Assembly: GCF_946886895.1 (NCBI RefSeq)
Contig: NZ_CAMPJO010000013.1
Span: 1 to 64,000, forward strand
Length of the DNA: 64,000 nt
Direction: 5' to 3'
DNA from: an uncultured Marinobacter sp.
Lineage (GTDB): Bacteria; Pseudomonadota; Gammaproteobacteria; Pseudomonadales; Oleiphilaceae
Shown here: piece by piece, positions 36,027-45,793 of the stretch
Position numbering within the stretch: the stretch's first letter is position 1
Layout: each line of letters starts with the position of its first letter
The notes under the pieces: model-generated
What the model was told of the DNA's origin: nothing
What the model saw: the letters and a program-made list of their open reading frames with translations, nothing else
Database searches by the model: none
Position numbers and translations under genes: made by a program

Positions 36027-37046
36027 ATGGACAGCACCGAATCATATCGTGATCGCAGCCAACGGGTATGGCCCGGGCTGTGGATCCCGCTGGCGATACT
36101 CCTGGCGGGCGTCATCGCCACCGGCCTGACCGCCAGCCTGGAGGCACGGCGGGCCCAGGCACTGGCAGATGCCCGTTACCAGGCCCACCATCAGGCACTG
36201 GTCAATCATCTTCTGATCCATGCCTGGGGCCTGCCGGCCGGCGCCATTGCCAGCGATGCAGACACCACCGCCTGGCTGCAATCCCTGTTCAGCGATACCG
36301 TGCCCAGCTTCCTGGGCCTGCGTATCGACACCCTGGAGCGTCACACCAAAAGCCCGCTGCTGGAGATCCAGGTGGGCGCGGAACTGGATCCGAGTCGGGC
36401 CCTTCGCACCGAGATCTCACCCGGAGAGCAGCACTGGATGCTCACCACGGTGCCGTTGCCCTCGCCCCTGGAACGGGCCGCACGCCAGAGCCAGCGCACT
36501 ATCTGGGTGACCGGTGTGGCAATGACCCTGATCGCCGTGCTACTGACACTGACGCTCTGCCGGCGGCTCCATCACCAGCGTACGCAACTGAATACAGCCG
36601 CCCATCAGGCAACGGGCGCAGACCATCAGATCATCAACCTGCAAGTGGAGAAAGCCATATTGCGGCAGGCGCTGAACGACAGCGAGCAGCGCAGCCGGGA
36701 TCTGGTGGCCCTGTCCGGCTCGATTGTCTGCGAACTGGATGAAACCGGCACCATCGGTTTCATGTCGCCCCAGATTGCCGAGCTGATCGACCACGCACCG
36801 TCGGACCTCACCGGCCGGCCCTTTGAAGACCTGATCGCGGCGTCCTACCGGGACAATTACCGGTTAACCCTGACGGCGGCGCGCAAGGAAGGGCGCATTG
36901 AACGCATCGATCTGCCCTTACAACATCGGGACAACGAGCACGAGGTTGCGGTTGTCCTTCGGGTCAGGGCCCTTAAGGATCCGGTTCACGGGCTTGCCGG
37001 CTTCCGTCTCAGCGCCCAGCCCCTGCCGGGAATGCCATACCGCTGA
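36027..37046 (+). CDS. Membrane protein with periplasmic sensor and PAS domain
   Basis: A 339-aa protein with two membrane helices (about residues 16-34 and 155-175) flanking a periplasmic region of about 120 residues, then a short coiled-coil (about 178-225) and a PAS domain (DLVALSGSIVCELDETGTIG through LTGRPFEDLIAASY). It stops right after the PAS fold, with no kinase, GGDEF or HTH output. It could be a sensor that acts through a partner, or a truncated form of a larger sensor. It converges with the patatin gene. No symbol assigned. Confidence 0.7.
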   Translation: MDSTESYRDRSQRVWPGLWIPLAILLAGVIATGLTASLEARRAQALADARYQAHHQALVNHLLIHAWGLPAGAIASDADTTAWLQSLFSDTVPSFLGLRIDTLERHTKSPLLEIQVGAELDPSRALRTEISPGEQHWMLTTVPLPSPLERAARQSQRTIWVTGVAMTLIAVLLTLTLCRRLHHQRTQLNTAAHQATGADHQIINLQVEKAILRQALNDSEQRSRDLVALSGSIVCELDETGTIGFMSPQIAELIDHAPSDLTGRPFEDLIAASYRDNYRLTLTAARKEGRIERIDLPLQHRDNEHEVAVVLRVRALKDPVHGLAGFRLSAQPLPGMPYR

Positions 37047-37092
37047 TCCTGAGGCAGACCGGTTCCGGTTCCGGCACCGCCGCGCCCCGGCC

Positions 37093-38174
37093 TCAGAGTG
37101 GCCGGACAACGTCGGCGAGGCGCCCGGTTTCCAGCAATTCCAGAAACTCATCCCCCAGCCGGTCGCTTTCGGCGACCGCCCGACACCAGGCCCGTTCGCG
37201 ACCGGCATCGTCGCCCACGTAGTGCTCAAAGTCCTTGCGATCCGGGAGTTTCCGGTTCGGAAGCGTGGCCAGGTATTCCCGGGACGGCGCAACCAGCAAA
37301 ACATCCTGCAGCCGCGTGACATCGCCCCGGCGCCAGGGCAGGGACTTGTCGAACCAGCCCGGCACCACTTTGTCCGTGAAGTGGGGATAGAGCACGACCC
37401 CAGGCTGCTCATAGGGCAGATCCAGGTGATAGTCCAGCAGCCCCCCGTCCCGGTAGACACCGTCGGGGCACCGGGAATATCGCGCACGCCGGACATGATC
37501 ATCGGAATGGAGGCCGAGGCCAGCAGCGCCGGTAGCAGGTTGTCCCGGCTCAGGGCCACTTCGTGGCTGGGAAAGTCAATCAGGCGGGAGACCGGCGTCT
37601 TCAGCCGGACATCGTGGATGATGCCTCGCTCCATGAATCGGCCCAGGTGCCGGCGACTGACCATATTGGCGCTGATCGCGCGCATCAGACCCAAACTCAG
37701 GCGGCCCCTGGAATCGTGTTCGAGCATGCCGCGGCTGCGCACGACCACCACGTTCAGGCGATACCAGGGATGATTGAGAATGTCCTCTTCCCGCCCGCCC
37801 AGCAAGGTTTCCAGGAACAGCACACTCTTGCGGCTCACCTCGGCGGCGCTGACACCCTTGGCAAACCGCTGGCAAGTATAGAGATCCGCCAGCTTCGCGA
37901 GTTGGGCGCGAGGATTGTCAGAGGAGGCCACGGCGGCGAACCGCCAACTGCCAATCGAGGAACCAATCAGCGAACGTTCCTGGGTTACCCGGGGCAACCA
38001 GTCGCCGAAAATCGCCTTGTCGAGGCCGCTGATGCCCAACGCTTTCGGGCCGCCGGCAGCCCCCGGAATCACATGAACGTCGTCCGGGGTCAACGGCTTG
38101 TCTTTCAGTCGCTGGAGGGCCCGACGGCCCGCGCGGATGGTCAGTGCCGGGGCACCGGTGTGAATTGCAGTCAT
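37093..38174 (-). pseudogene. Patatin-like phospholipase, frameshifted
   Basis: The N-terminal 230 residues give a patatin/RssA-type lipase: an oxyanion loop (GAAGGPKALG), the nucleophile elbow GSSIGSW, and ALLASASIPMIMSGVRDIPGA. At 37465-37468 a 4-G run (C on the coding strand) appears one base short. Adding one base restores the DGG catalytic Asp motif and the rest of the protein (YPHFTDKVVPGWFDKSLPWR onward), ending at 37093. As read, the main frame runs on as nonsense past the true stop. It is either a real frameshift or a sequencing error; repaired length about 360 aa. The start at 38174 has AGGGAA upstream. Confidence 0.75.
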
Positions 38175-38286
38175 AACAGGTTCCCTGTCCTGGCTCCTTG
38201 TCGTCATGTCGCGAAGTTTAACGAAGTGCAGGTAGGCGGGCCAACTGAACAAAACGAATCGTAACCATAAGCGTCGCTATCTGCTC

Positions 38287-38304
38287 CACGGGCCAAAACC
38301 CGTG
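38287..38304. promoter_or_regulatory. Inverted repeat before the diguanylate cyclase gene
   Basis: CACGGG (38287-38292) and CCCGTG (38299-38304) flank CCAAAA, immediately ahead of a TAGACT box (38306-38311). It could be an operator over the spacer of the promoter for the gene at 38370, or the end of another transcript. Confidence 0.3.
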
Positions 38305-38369
38305 CTAGACTCAAACCTGGGCCCGACACAGGAAGCGGGCCACGAATCTTCAAACAGCAGGAGTAGGCT

Positions 38370-39437
38370 GTGAACCTTCTTGCCCCACCGAATTCCCTGG
38401 CCTCAACCCCGACCCTCGCGGTACTCGGATTCCAGCGGCAGTTGGTCTATCACCTCCATTTCTGGGCCTTTATTGCCGTGGCCCCGCTGGTCATGGTGCA
38501 GTGGAAGCAGAATCATTATCTGCTCTCCGGCTTGTTGATCCTGTTCTGCCTGAATGCCCTGCTGGTCATTGCCTTCCTCCGTCTGCGAGGCGGCTATTTT
38601 CTCAAGGGGCGGCTGTTTCCCCTTCTGGCAGTGGTATGCGCCGCCTACTCAACCGCTATCAACGGCCACGCGGGCCTGTACTGGGCCTATCCGGCGGCCA
38701 CCGCCCTGTTCTTCCTGCTACCGCTGCGGGAAGCCATCGGCTGCAATATCGTTTTTGTCACTATCATGGCGGTGGTGTCGTTCATCAAGTTTCCGGAAGC
38801 GGATTTCTGGCGCATCACCTTTTCGCTGGGGCTCACCTGCCTGTTTGCCATGATCTTTGCGTGGCTGGTGGGCAAGCTCCAGGAAGAACTGACTCGCCTG
38901 GCGACCACCGATCCGCTGACCGGGTGCCTGAATCGCTCGCAACTGGCGGATGTCCTTAACAGTCAGATTCAGATGCGGGAGCGTTATGAGCGGGTCTCCA
39001 GCCTGATCCTCATCGATCTGGATTACTTCAAGACCATCAACGACCAATGGGGCCACCTGGCCGGAGACAGTGTTCTGAGAGAGCTCTGCCTTCGATTGCG
39101 TAAACGGCTGCGGGAAAGCGATCAGCTGTTCCGGATCGGCGGCGAGGAATTCATGGTGGTGTTACCCGAGACCCGCCAGAAAGACGCCGATGTGCTGGCC
39201 CACCAGCTGTTGACCAGCATCAGCGCCCGACCCTTTATGGATGACATCAAGGTAACCGCCAGCGCCAGCGTCGCCGAAGTCAGCAAGGGTGAAACCTGGT
39301 CGGTCTGGCTCAACCGGGCCGATCAGTCCCTGTACGAGGCCAAATCCCTGGGCCGCAACCAGGTTGTCAATGCGGCTCGCCCGACCCCGGACAGCAGCAC
39401 GGACACAGACGAAACATCAACACAGGCCACCGGCTGA
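38370..39437 (+). CDS. Membrane-bound diguanylate cyclase (GGEEF)
   Basis: A 355-aa protein with about five membrane segments in the first 170 residues and a cytoplasmic GGDEF domain (about 178-335). The active-site loop is RIGGEEFMVV, a catalytically competent variant. RESD sits five residues before it and fits the RxxD inhibitory site, so product feedback is likely. LTGCLNRSQL and DLDYFKTINDQWGHLAGD are further family motifs. It makes c-di-GMP from two GTP. The N-terminal sensor is a membrane block without a family I recognise. Confidence 0.9.
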   Translation: MNLLAPPNSLASTPTLAVLGFQRQLVYHLHFWAFIAVAPLVMVQWKQNHYLLSGLLILFCLNALLVIAFLRLRGGYFLKGRLFPLLAVVCAAYSTAINGHAGLYWAYPAATALFFLLPLREAIGCNIVFVTIMAVVSFIKFPEADFWRITFSLGLTCLFAMIFAWLVGKLQEELTRLATTDPLTGCLNRSQLADVLNSQIQMRERYERVSSLILIDLDYFKTINDQWGHLAGDSVLRELCLRLRKRLRESDQLFRIGGEEFMVVLPETRQKDADVLAHQLLTSISARPFMDDIKVTASASVAEVSKGETWSVWLNRADQSLYEAKSLGRNQVVNAARPTPDSSTDTDETSTQATG

Positions 39438-39449
39438 ACCGCCACCGGC

Positions 39450-40364
39450 TCAGCCTCCCTGCCGGAAGTCCCGATAGGCACTGAAAACGTCCCAGGGGCT
39501 CTCGAAATGCGGGTAATGGCCAACGTTCCGAAGGCTGACCACATCGGCGCCGGGAACCAGCTCCCGGTAGCGGCGGGCCATGGCCGCACCGGACACCGGG
39601 TCCGCCGTGCCCGACATCAGCCGGAGTGGCTGATGGGCGTTCTGTAACGCCCCCACCCAGCGATTCCGATGGCAACGGCGCTCTTCCATGAACTGGATCA
39701 GGCGATGGAGTATGCCGCGGCCATTGTTGTAGGTCAGCAGGTACCAGAAATCATCCATGTCCTGGTGATCCGGAGGGTTCTGGCTGCCAAACAGGCGCCG
39801 GAAGTTCCGTTCGAAACTGCCACGGGTCAGGCCACGGCTGATCAGGCCACCCAGAGGGCTTCGCAGCAGCTTCTGAATCAGCAGCGGGTTGTGTACTTCG
39901 GGAAACAGGGCACCGTTGAGAAAGCAACCACTGGCAAGCCGGAACGGCAGCGTCCCCTCCTGGTCGCGGGCCAGTAATTCCTGGGCAACGCTGCAGCCGT
40001 AATCGTGCGCCAGGAAATGCACCGAGCTCAGCCCCAGGCCCGCAACCCAGCCCTGAATGAGATCCGCCTGGTCTTCAATGCTGTAGGGGTAGTCCGATGG
40101 CTTGTCCGAAAATCCGAAACCCAGCATGTCCAGGGCAAGCAGGTTGTGCCGGGGCGCCAGCATGGGCCAGAGCCGGCTCCAGTCCCAACTGGCGGTCGGG
40201 AAACCATGAATCAGGACCAGGGGTTCGCCCTCGCCAGCCATGCGGCTGAAAATGGCATGCCCCTCGTAACTGAACCATTTCCCGCGCTGTTGCCACCCGT
40301 CCAGGGTGGGCAACTCGTGCTGAGCCTCCGCGACACGACCGACGCGGGGTATCACCTGTTCCAT
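39450..40364 (-). CDS. Alpha/beta hydrolase with Asp nucleophile
   Basis: A 304-aa alpha/beta-fold enzyme. HGFPTASWDWSRL is the oxyanion segment and LAHDYGCSVAQE places Asp121 at the nucleophile position, as in epoxide hydrolases, haloalkane dehalogenases and MEST-like proteins, instead of Ser. The late GTADPVSGAA Asp and VGHYPHFESP His complete the triad. The substrate cannot be told. The start at 40364 is a judgement: a GGGGA lies upstream, and longer frames reach 40511 without family-like sequence. Convergent with the cyclase gene before it. Confidence 0.8.
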   Translation of the reverse strand: MEQVIPRVGRVAEAQHELPTLDGWQQRGKWFSYEGHAIFSRMAGEGEPLVLIHGFPTASWDWSRLWPMLAPRHNLLALDMLGFGFSDKPSDYPYSIEDQADLIQGWVAGLGLSSVHFLAHDYGCSVAQELLARDQEGTLPFRLASGCFLNGALFPEVHNPLLIQKLLRSPLGGLISRGLTRGSFERNFRRLFGSQNPPDHQDMDDFWYLLTYNNGRGILHRLIQFMEERRCHRNRWVGALQNAHQPLRLMSGTADPVSGAAMARRYRELVPGADVVSLRNVGHYPHFESPWDVFSAYRDFRQGG

Positions 40365-40561
40365 GAGCTGTCCCCGGAGCATTGTCAGAGCCTGAAACTG
40401 TAGAACAATCCGGGCCACCCTGCCATAGCCCGGGCGCGGATACCGATGGACGGTAACGCCCTGGTGGTCTTTTCCGGGCCGGCGCCCGTAAAGCATAGAG
40501 ATGACGGGCAAATTGCCTTAAGCTTTGGCCCACGACTGACACTGCAAAACCGGATACGACT

Positions 40562-41131
40562 ATGACCAAACTCCTTGAAGACCTGTCTGGCCACTACCGC
40601 GCCATCATCAACGGGCTGGGCGAAGACACCAGCCGTGAAGGTCTGCAAGACACCCCCATGCGTGCGGCCAAGGCCATGCAGTTCCTGACCCGGGGTTACC
40701 AGCAGAATCTCGGCGATCTGGTCAACAATGCGGTGTTCGACTCCGCCATGGACGAGATGGTGGTGGTTCAGGACATCGAGCTGTACAGCATGTGCGAGCA
40801 TCACATGTTGCCGTTTATCGGCAAATGCCATATCGCCTATCTGCCCCAGGGCCGGGTTCTGGGACTGTCCAAGTTCGCCCGTATCGTCGACATGTACGCG
40901 CGCCGCCTGCAGATCCAGGAGAACCTCACCCGGGAGATTGCCGAAGCCATTGAGAGCGTGACCAGTGCCAAGGGCGTTGCCGTGGTTATCGAAGCCCAGC
41001 ATATGTGCATGATGATGCGGGGCGTCGAAAAGCAGAACTCGCGCATGAAGACCTCCATGATGCTGGGACAGTTCCGGAAATCCCAGGCCACGCGTACCGA
41101 GTTCCTCAATCTGATCAGCAGTGGGCGCTGA
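40562..41131 (+). CDS. folE: GTP cyclohydrolase I
   Basis: A 189-aa enzyme that converts GTP to 7,8-dihydroneopterin triphosphate, the entry to folate and tetrahydropterin synthesis. The zinc ligands are visible: Cys78 and His81 ([12 protein letters not shown]) and Cys149 ([12 protein letters not shown]). The [20 protein letters not shown] stretch is diagnostic. It is followed at 26 bases by folX, suggesting that dihydroneopterin triphosphate feeds a tetrahydromonapterin branch here. Confidence 0.96.
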   Translation: MTKLLEDLSGHYRAIINGLGEDTSREGLQDTPMRAAKAMQFLTRGYQQNLGDLVNNAVFDSAMDEMVVVQDIELYSMCEHHMLPFIGKCHIAYLPQGRVLGLSKFARIVDMYARRLQIQENLTREIAEAIESVTSAKGVAVVIEAQHMCMMMRGVEKQNSRMKTSMMLGQFRKSQATRTEFLNLISSGR

Positions 41132-41156
41132 TCACGGCTGTTCACACGGGGGTTTT

Positions 41157-41531
41157 ATGACAGATGTTATCGGCAACCACCAGGCCAGGGTTCGCATCAA
41201 GGACCTGCACCTGCGCGCCTATATCGGTATCAAGGAAGAGGAAATCAATAACCGGCAGGACGTGCTGATCAATGTGTGCCTGACCTACGATGCCACGGAC
41301 GCGGTCATCCGCAATGAGATTTCAGCGGCGCTGAACTACCGCACCATCACCAAGCAGATCATCCAGCATGTGGACGGCAACCGGTTTGCCCTGTTGGAGC
41401 GGCTGACCCACGAAGTGCTCAGCATTGTTATGGAGCATGAGGCTGTGCAGTGGGCCGAGGTGGAAATCGACAAGCCTCACGCGTTACGCTTTGCGGATTC
41501 GGTGTCCGTCCGTCTCGAAGCACACCGTTAG
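41157..41531 (+). CDS. folX: Dihydroneopterin triphosphate 2'-epimerase
   Basis: A 124-aa member of the FolB/FolX fold. The segments [39 protein letters not shown] and [19 protein letters not shown] follow E. coli FolX much more closely than FolB aldolase. FolX epimerises dihydroneopterin triphosphate to dihydromonapterin triphosphate. ATG at 41157 is used; the in-frame extension upstream lies in the folE tail. It sits between folE and a CoA-binding protein gene on one strand. Confidence 0.92.
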   Translation: MTDVIGNHQARVRIKDLHLRAYIGIKEEEINNRQDVLINVCLTYDATDAVIRNEISAALNYRTITKQIIQHVDGNRFALLERLTHEVLSIVMEHEAVQWAEVEIDKPHALRFADSVSVRLEAHR

Positions 41532-41561
41532 CACTCACCTTCCAAGCTACGGTAAAGAGCC

Positions 41562-41999
41562 ATGCCCGTGCATCACCCCGATCAAATCAGGACCCTTCTG
41601 GAAACCGTGCGCACCATTGCCCTGGTGGGCGCCAGCGAGAAGCCCCGGCGCCCCTCCCATGAAGTCATGGTTTTCCTTCAGCACCAAGGCTACCGGGTGA
41701 TCCCGGTGAATCCGCGACTCGCCGGGCAGACGCTGCTCGGCGAAACCGTTCATGCCGACCTGACCTCGCTCCCGGAACCGGTGGACATGGCCGACCTGTT
41801 CCTTGCCCCCGCTCGCACCGATGCTGTCATTGACGAAGCCATTGCCCTGAACATTCCGGTGCTCTGGTTGCAGGTGGGGGTCATCAACGAGGCGGGCGCG
41901 GCGCGGGCCGAGGCCGCTGGGCTGACGGTGGTGATGGACCGGTGCCCGAAGCAGGAAATACCGAAACTGGGCATCCGGCCCATGGCTTTCAGGGCCTGA
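41562..41999 (+). CDS. CoA-binding protein (YccU type)
   Basis: A 145-aa Rossmann-fold protein of the CoA-binding domain family. IALVGASEKPRRPSHEVM is the nucleotide loop and the C-terminal VVMDRCPKQEIPKLG motif is typical of YccU-like proteins. The role is not known for the family. It starts 30 bases after folX and may be co-transcribed. Confidence 0.88.
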   Translation: MPVHHPDQIRTLLETVRTIALVGASEKPRRPSHEVMVFLQHQGYRVIPVNPRLAGQTLLGETVHADLTSLPEPVDMADLFLAPARTDAVIDEAIALNIPVLWLQVGVINEAGAARAEAAGLTVVMDRCPKQEIPKLGIRPMAFRA

Positions 42000-42103
42000 A
42001 TACCATCTAAAACGTGAACAGCGTCACACTTCCGGCAACCCGGTGTTACAGTCTGTCCCGGTCTGCCATAATCGGCTCGAACTCTCTCAAGTCTGGTAGA
42101 GCC

Positions 42104-43417
42104 ATGTGGTTCCGACGTAAATCCAGCAAGCCGGCCTCCACCCCCAGTACAGCACCGGATCGCAGCCAGTCACGCAGCACCTCCGGAGTCACGGCCCTGC
42201 ATCGGGTCCGCCTGCCGGTGGATCTGCTTGAACCGGGCATGCGCATTGTAAAACTTGACCGGCCATGGACCGAGGTGCCCGTGCTGTTCCAGGGTTTTAC
42301 CCTGTCAGACCAGCATCAGGCCCGGATACTGCGCCAGTACTGCGAGTGGGTGCTGGTGGAGGATCAGGAAGAGCGCCTGAATCCGATTCTTGATCGCATC
42401 CCCATCCTGAAACTGCGCACCACCGAACCCCTGGCCGAAACCCGCACCCTGGCTGAGGAAATGCCCAGGGCCCGGGAGATCTGGACCCGTACCCAGGCGT
42501 TTGTCGAGACCGTTACCCGCCAGATCGAAACCGGCAATGACCTGACTTTCGAGCATGCCCGCCCGATCATCCAGGACTGCGTGGACAGCATCAAGGCCAA
42601 CCCCAGCGCCATGTTCTGGATGAGCCGGATCAAATCCCGGGACGCCTATACGGCAGAACACTGTTTGCGCGTCGCCATCTTTGCCGTGGCCTTCGCGCGG
42701 TTTCTGGGCATGCCCGACGAGGATCTGGAAGTCGTCGGCCTGTGCGGCCTGCTCCATGATCTGGGCAAGCTCCGGGTGCCGGATACCATTCTCAACAAGC
42801 CAGGCGCACTGAGCCCGGAAGAACAACGGCTCATGCAGGAGCACACCACGCTGGGCTATGAGATGTTGAAGGCCGACATTCGTCTGGACCCGATTGTGAG
42901 CGATGTCACCCGCCACCATCACGAACGGATGGATGGCCGCGGCTACCCCCAGCAACTGGCGGAATGGCAGATCAGCCGGCTGGCACGGCTGGTGTCCATT
43001 GTGGATGCCTTCGACGCCATCACCAGCGATCGCTGCTACCGGGACGGTCTGTCCACGCCGGAGGCCATCCGGATCCTGTATCGCAATCGAGGGCAGCAAT
43101 TCGATGCCACCATGGTGGAGGCGTTTATCCGGATGATCGGCGTTTACCCACCAGGCAGCCTGGTGGAACTGTCCACCGGCGAAGTGGCGATTGTGGTGGC
43201 CACCCATCCCGGTCGCAAACTCAGGCCTCGCGTGGAAATCGTGCTCAATGCGGACAAGCAGCCGGTTTCCCCCAGAACGGTAGACCTGGCGGCGCCAGTG
43301 ACCGGAGGGCAGGCAGCGCCGGAGATTTTCGCCCCATTGCCAGACGGTGCACACGGGGTGTCGCTCAAGGGGCGCGTGCAACAACTAATAGCGGGAACGG
43401 ACCCCCATGCCTCATAA
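42104..43417 (+). CDS. HD-GYP domain c-di-GMP phosphodiesterase
   Basis: A 437-aa protein with an N-terminal DUF3391-like region (about 30-130; LPVDLLEPGMRIVKLDRPW) and an HD-GYP domain (about 185-370). The metal-binding HD pair is in CGLLHDLGKLRVP, and HHHERMDGRGYP supplies the HD-GYP loop. Members hydrolyse c-di-GMP to GMP. ATG at 42104 gives a sensible start; an in-frame GTG 90 bases upstream is less likely. The C-terminal 60 residues are a small beta-rich tail. It lies next to another c-di-GMP enzyme. Confidence 0.9.
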   Translation: MWFRRKSSKPASTPSTAPDRSQSRSTSGVTALHRVRLPVDLLEPGMRIVKLDRPWTEVPVLFQGFTLSDQHQARILRQYCEWVLVEDQEERLNPILDRIPILKLRTTEPLAETRTLAEEMPRAREIWTRTQAFVETVTRQIETGNDLTFEHARPIIQDCVDSIKANPSAMFWMSRIKSRDAYTAEHCLRVAIFAVAFARFLGMPDEDLEVVGLCGLLHDLGKLRVPDTILNKPGALSPEEQRLMQEHTTLGYEMLKADIRLDPIVSDVTRHHHERMDGRGYPQQLAEWQISRLARLVSIVDAFDAITSDRCYRDGLSTPEAIRILYRNRGQQFDATMVEAFIRMIGVYPPGSLVELSTGEVAIVVATHPGRKLRPRVEIVLNADKQPVSPRTVDLAAPVTGGQAAPEIFAPLPDGAHGVSLKGRVQQLIAGTDPHAS

Positions 43418-43474
43418 TCATCGGCGCACTGCCGTTACAGTCACAGCATCGACCTAAAACAAGCGGAGCACACT

Positions 43475-45742
43475 TTGGCGAATCCACCCACCAACACGCG
43501 GTACGTTGTGAAAGGCCTGCTCCACCCGGCCTTTCCAGTGGCTATTTTCCTCGTGTTTCTTTGCCTGGCTGCGGGCCTGCGCTATGGCCTGGTCCAGCAG
43601 GACAACCGACAAATCCGTGCCAATCTCGCCAACGAGGCCCGCGCCATGGCCAGCAATCTGGAACGCGAGTTTCTGATCCATGCCGAGGCGATCCGGCGGA
43701 TGGCAAGCCGGCTGGAGTCCGACCCCGCCATGCCGGAGTCCGAGTGGCGCCGGGATGCCCGCCATTATCTCGACGATTTTGGCGTTTACCAGGCCATTGA
43801 GTGGATCGACCGGAACTTCACTATCCGGTGGCTCGAACCGGTGACCGACAACGAATCCGTGATTGGCTATAACGTCGCCTTCAGCGAACAGCGGCGTCAG
43901 GCCCTGGAAGCGGCCCAGGCGTCCGGTCATTATGATATCTCCGGGGTCATCGACCTGTACCAGGGTGGCAAAGGCATGGTGATCTATGCGCCGGTTGGCG
44001 CTGGCGCCGACAACAATGGCTTCATTGCCGGCGTGTTCCGGATGGATGTCCTTGCCGGACAATTGCTGACCGCCCGGGTGCTGGAATCGTTCCGGATTCA
44101 TATCTACAACAACGGCGCACTCAGTTACGCCCTGAACACGTCCAAAACCGTCAGTCCCGGCTTTTCGGAAACCACAGAGGTCGATCTACCGACACTGGAA
44201 TGGACGCTGTCGCTGCAACCGGCGCAGGAGTGGGTCGATCAGCAGCGCAGTTACTGGCCCTGGATGACGTTCACCACCTTCCTGCTGATGGGTCTGCTGA
44301 CCAGCCTGACCACTCTGCTGGTGCAGCTCATCCTCAAGCGCAACCAGGCCCTGCTGAAAACCCGGAGGGAGCTGGTTCAGGAGATCGAACAGCGCCAGTC
44401 GATGCAGCAGGATCTGGCCCGGCTGGAATCCACCGACACTCTGACCGGGCTGGCCAATCGCCGGTTCTTCATGGAAGACCTGGCCCACACCCTGAACATT
44501 GCCGACCGGCAAATGCGCCAGGTCGCCCTGGTGATGATCGATCTTGACCGTTTTCAGACCCTCAATGATTCCCTGGGCCACCAGTTTGGCGACGAATTGC
44601 TGATCAAGGTTTCGGAGCGCATCAACCAGCTCAGCAACGAGCGGATTCTGGTGGCCTATTCCGGCGGGGATGAGTTCATGGTCTGCCAGCAGCACGTAGA
44701 CGACATTGATGATGTGATTCACCTGCTGGGCCAGATCAAGCAGTGTTTTGACGAGCCCTTTGTGGTCCAGAACGAGTCCCATGGCATTACCGCGACCATG
44801 GGCGTGGCGGTGTACCCGCAAAGCGGCCTCGATGCCGATACCCTGATGCGCAACGCAGACGTGGCCCTGTACCGGGCCAAGGAGCAGGGCCGCAATACCT
44901 ACCAGTTCTATACCGAGGGCATGCAGGACCGGGAAGTGATGCGCCTGGAGCTGGACAAGGATCTGAGCCAGGCCCTGGCCAACAACGAGTTCGTGCTCTA
45001 CTACCAGCCTCAGCTGGACCTGGACAGCGGCGAGATTCACAGCGTTGAGGCGCTGATTCGGTGGCAGCACCCCCGGCGCGGTCTGTTGCCACCGGTGGAG
45101 TTCATTCCGCTGGCCGAGGAAAGTGGCCGGATTACCGATATCGGTCGCTGGGTGGTGATGGCCGCGTGCCGGCAACTTGCCGCCTGGAAAGGCACAACCT
45201 ATGAAGGCCTGCGTATTGCGGTGAACCTGTCAGGCCGGGAACTGGATGACGAAAATCTGGTGGATCACATCCGCGAGGCCCTGGCCGCCGTGGACGTGCC
45301 GGCGCACCGGCTGGAGGTTGAGTTAACAGAAGAGATTTTCATCCAGAATATCGAGCATAACCTCAATCAGCTTTCCCGCCTGCATCAATTGGGTGTGCAC
45401 CTGGCTATTGACGATTTTGGTGTGGGTTACTCGTCGCTGGGTTACCTTCGGGACTTCCCGGTGGACTTGCTGAAGATTGACCGGTCGTTCATCACGGATG
45501 TGACGGAACGCCACGATGATGCGGTTATCACCCGGGCGGTCATCAACCTGGCCCACAATCTGGGGATTCAGGTGGTTGCCGAAGGTGTGGAGACCGAGGC
45601 GCAGCTGACGTTCCTGAAGAATCACCGCTGCAACCTGGCCCAGGGCTATCTGATCAGCCGGCCGATTCCGGCCGCTGAGCTGGAGAAGGCGTTGGCCAAG
45701 GGCCTGCGTGTCGCTGGCATGACGGTAGATACCGGATTGTAA
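43475..45742 (+). CDS. CHASE-like/GGDEF/EAL membrane protein
   Basis: A 755-aa sensor enzyme. TM1 (about 18-36) and TM2 (about 262-285) enclose a CHASE-type periplasmic domain (FGVYQAIEWIDRNFTIRWLE, then SGVIDLYQGGKGMVIYAPV). The GGDEF loop is intact (AYSGGDEFMVC) but has no RxxD inhibitory site. The EAL domain keeps its catalytic signature (EALIRWQHP, NLSGREL, DDFGVGYSSLGYL, AEGVETEAQ). It may be bifunctional or mainly a phosphodiesterase. The start reads TTG at 43475 with GCGGAG upstream, 57 bases after the HD-GYP gene. Confidence 0.9.
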   Translation: MANPPTNTRYVVKGLLHPAFPVAIFLVFLCLAAGLRYGLVQQDNRQIRANLANEARAMASNLEREFLIHAEAIRRMASRLESDPAMPESEWRRDARHYLDDFGVYQAIEWIDRNFTIRWLEPVTDNESVIGYNVAFSEQRRQALEAAQASGHYDISGVIDLYQGGKGMVIYAPVGAGADNNGFIAGVFRMDVLAGQLLTARVLESFRIHIYNNGALSYALNTSKTVSPGFSETTEVDLPTLEWTLSLQPAQEWVDQQRSYWPWMTFTTFLLMGLLTSLTTLLVQLILKRNQALLKTRRELVQEIEQRQSMQQDLARLESTDTLTGLANRRFFMEDLAHTLNIADRQMRQVALVMIDLDRFQTLNDSLGHQFGDELLIKVSERINQLSNERILVAYSGGDEFMVCQQHVDDIDDVIHLLGQIKQCFDEPFVVQNESHGITATMGVAVYPQSGLDADTLMRNADVALYRAKEQGRNTYQFYTEGMQDREVMRLELDKDLSQALANNEFVLYYQPQLDLDSGEIHSVEALIRWQHPRRGLLPPVEFIPLAEESGRITDIGRWVVMAACRQLAAWKGTTYEGLRIAVNLSGRELDDENLVDHIREALAAVDVPAHRLEVELTEEIFIQNIEHNLNQLSRLHQLGVHLAIDDFGVGYSSLGYLRDFPVDLLKIDRSFITDVTERHDDAVITRAVINLAHNLGIQVVAEGVETEAQLTFLKNHRCNLAQGYLISRPIPAAELEKALAKGLRVAGMTVDTGL

Positions 45743-45793
45743 TTTCCACGCTGGGTCCCCACGATGAAGGTGACCAGGCCCGGATGAGAGTTT

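Noticed and set aside
36918..37092. C-terminal extension of the patatin frame beyond 37093
   Set aside because: This sequence is out-of-frame read-through after the one-base shift and overlaps the PAS gene end.
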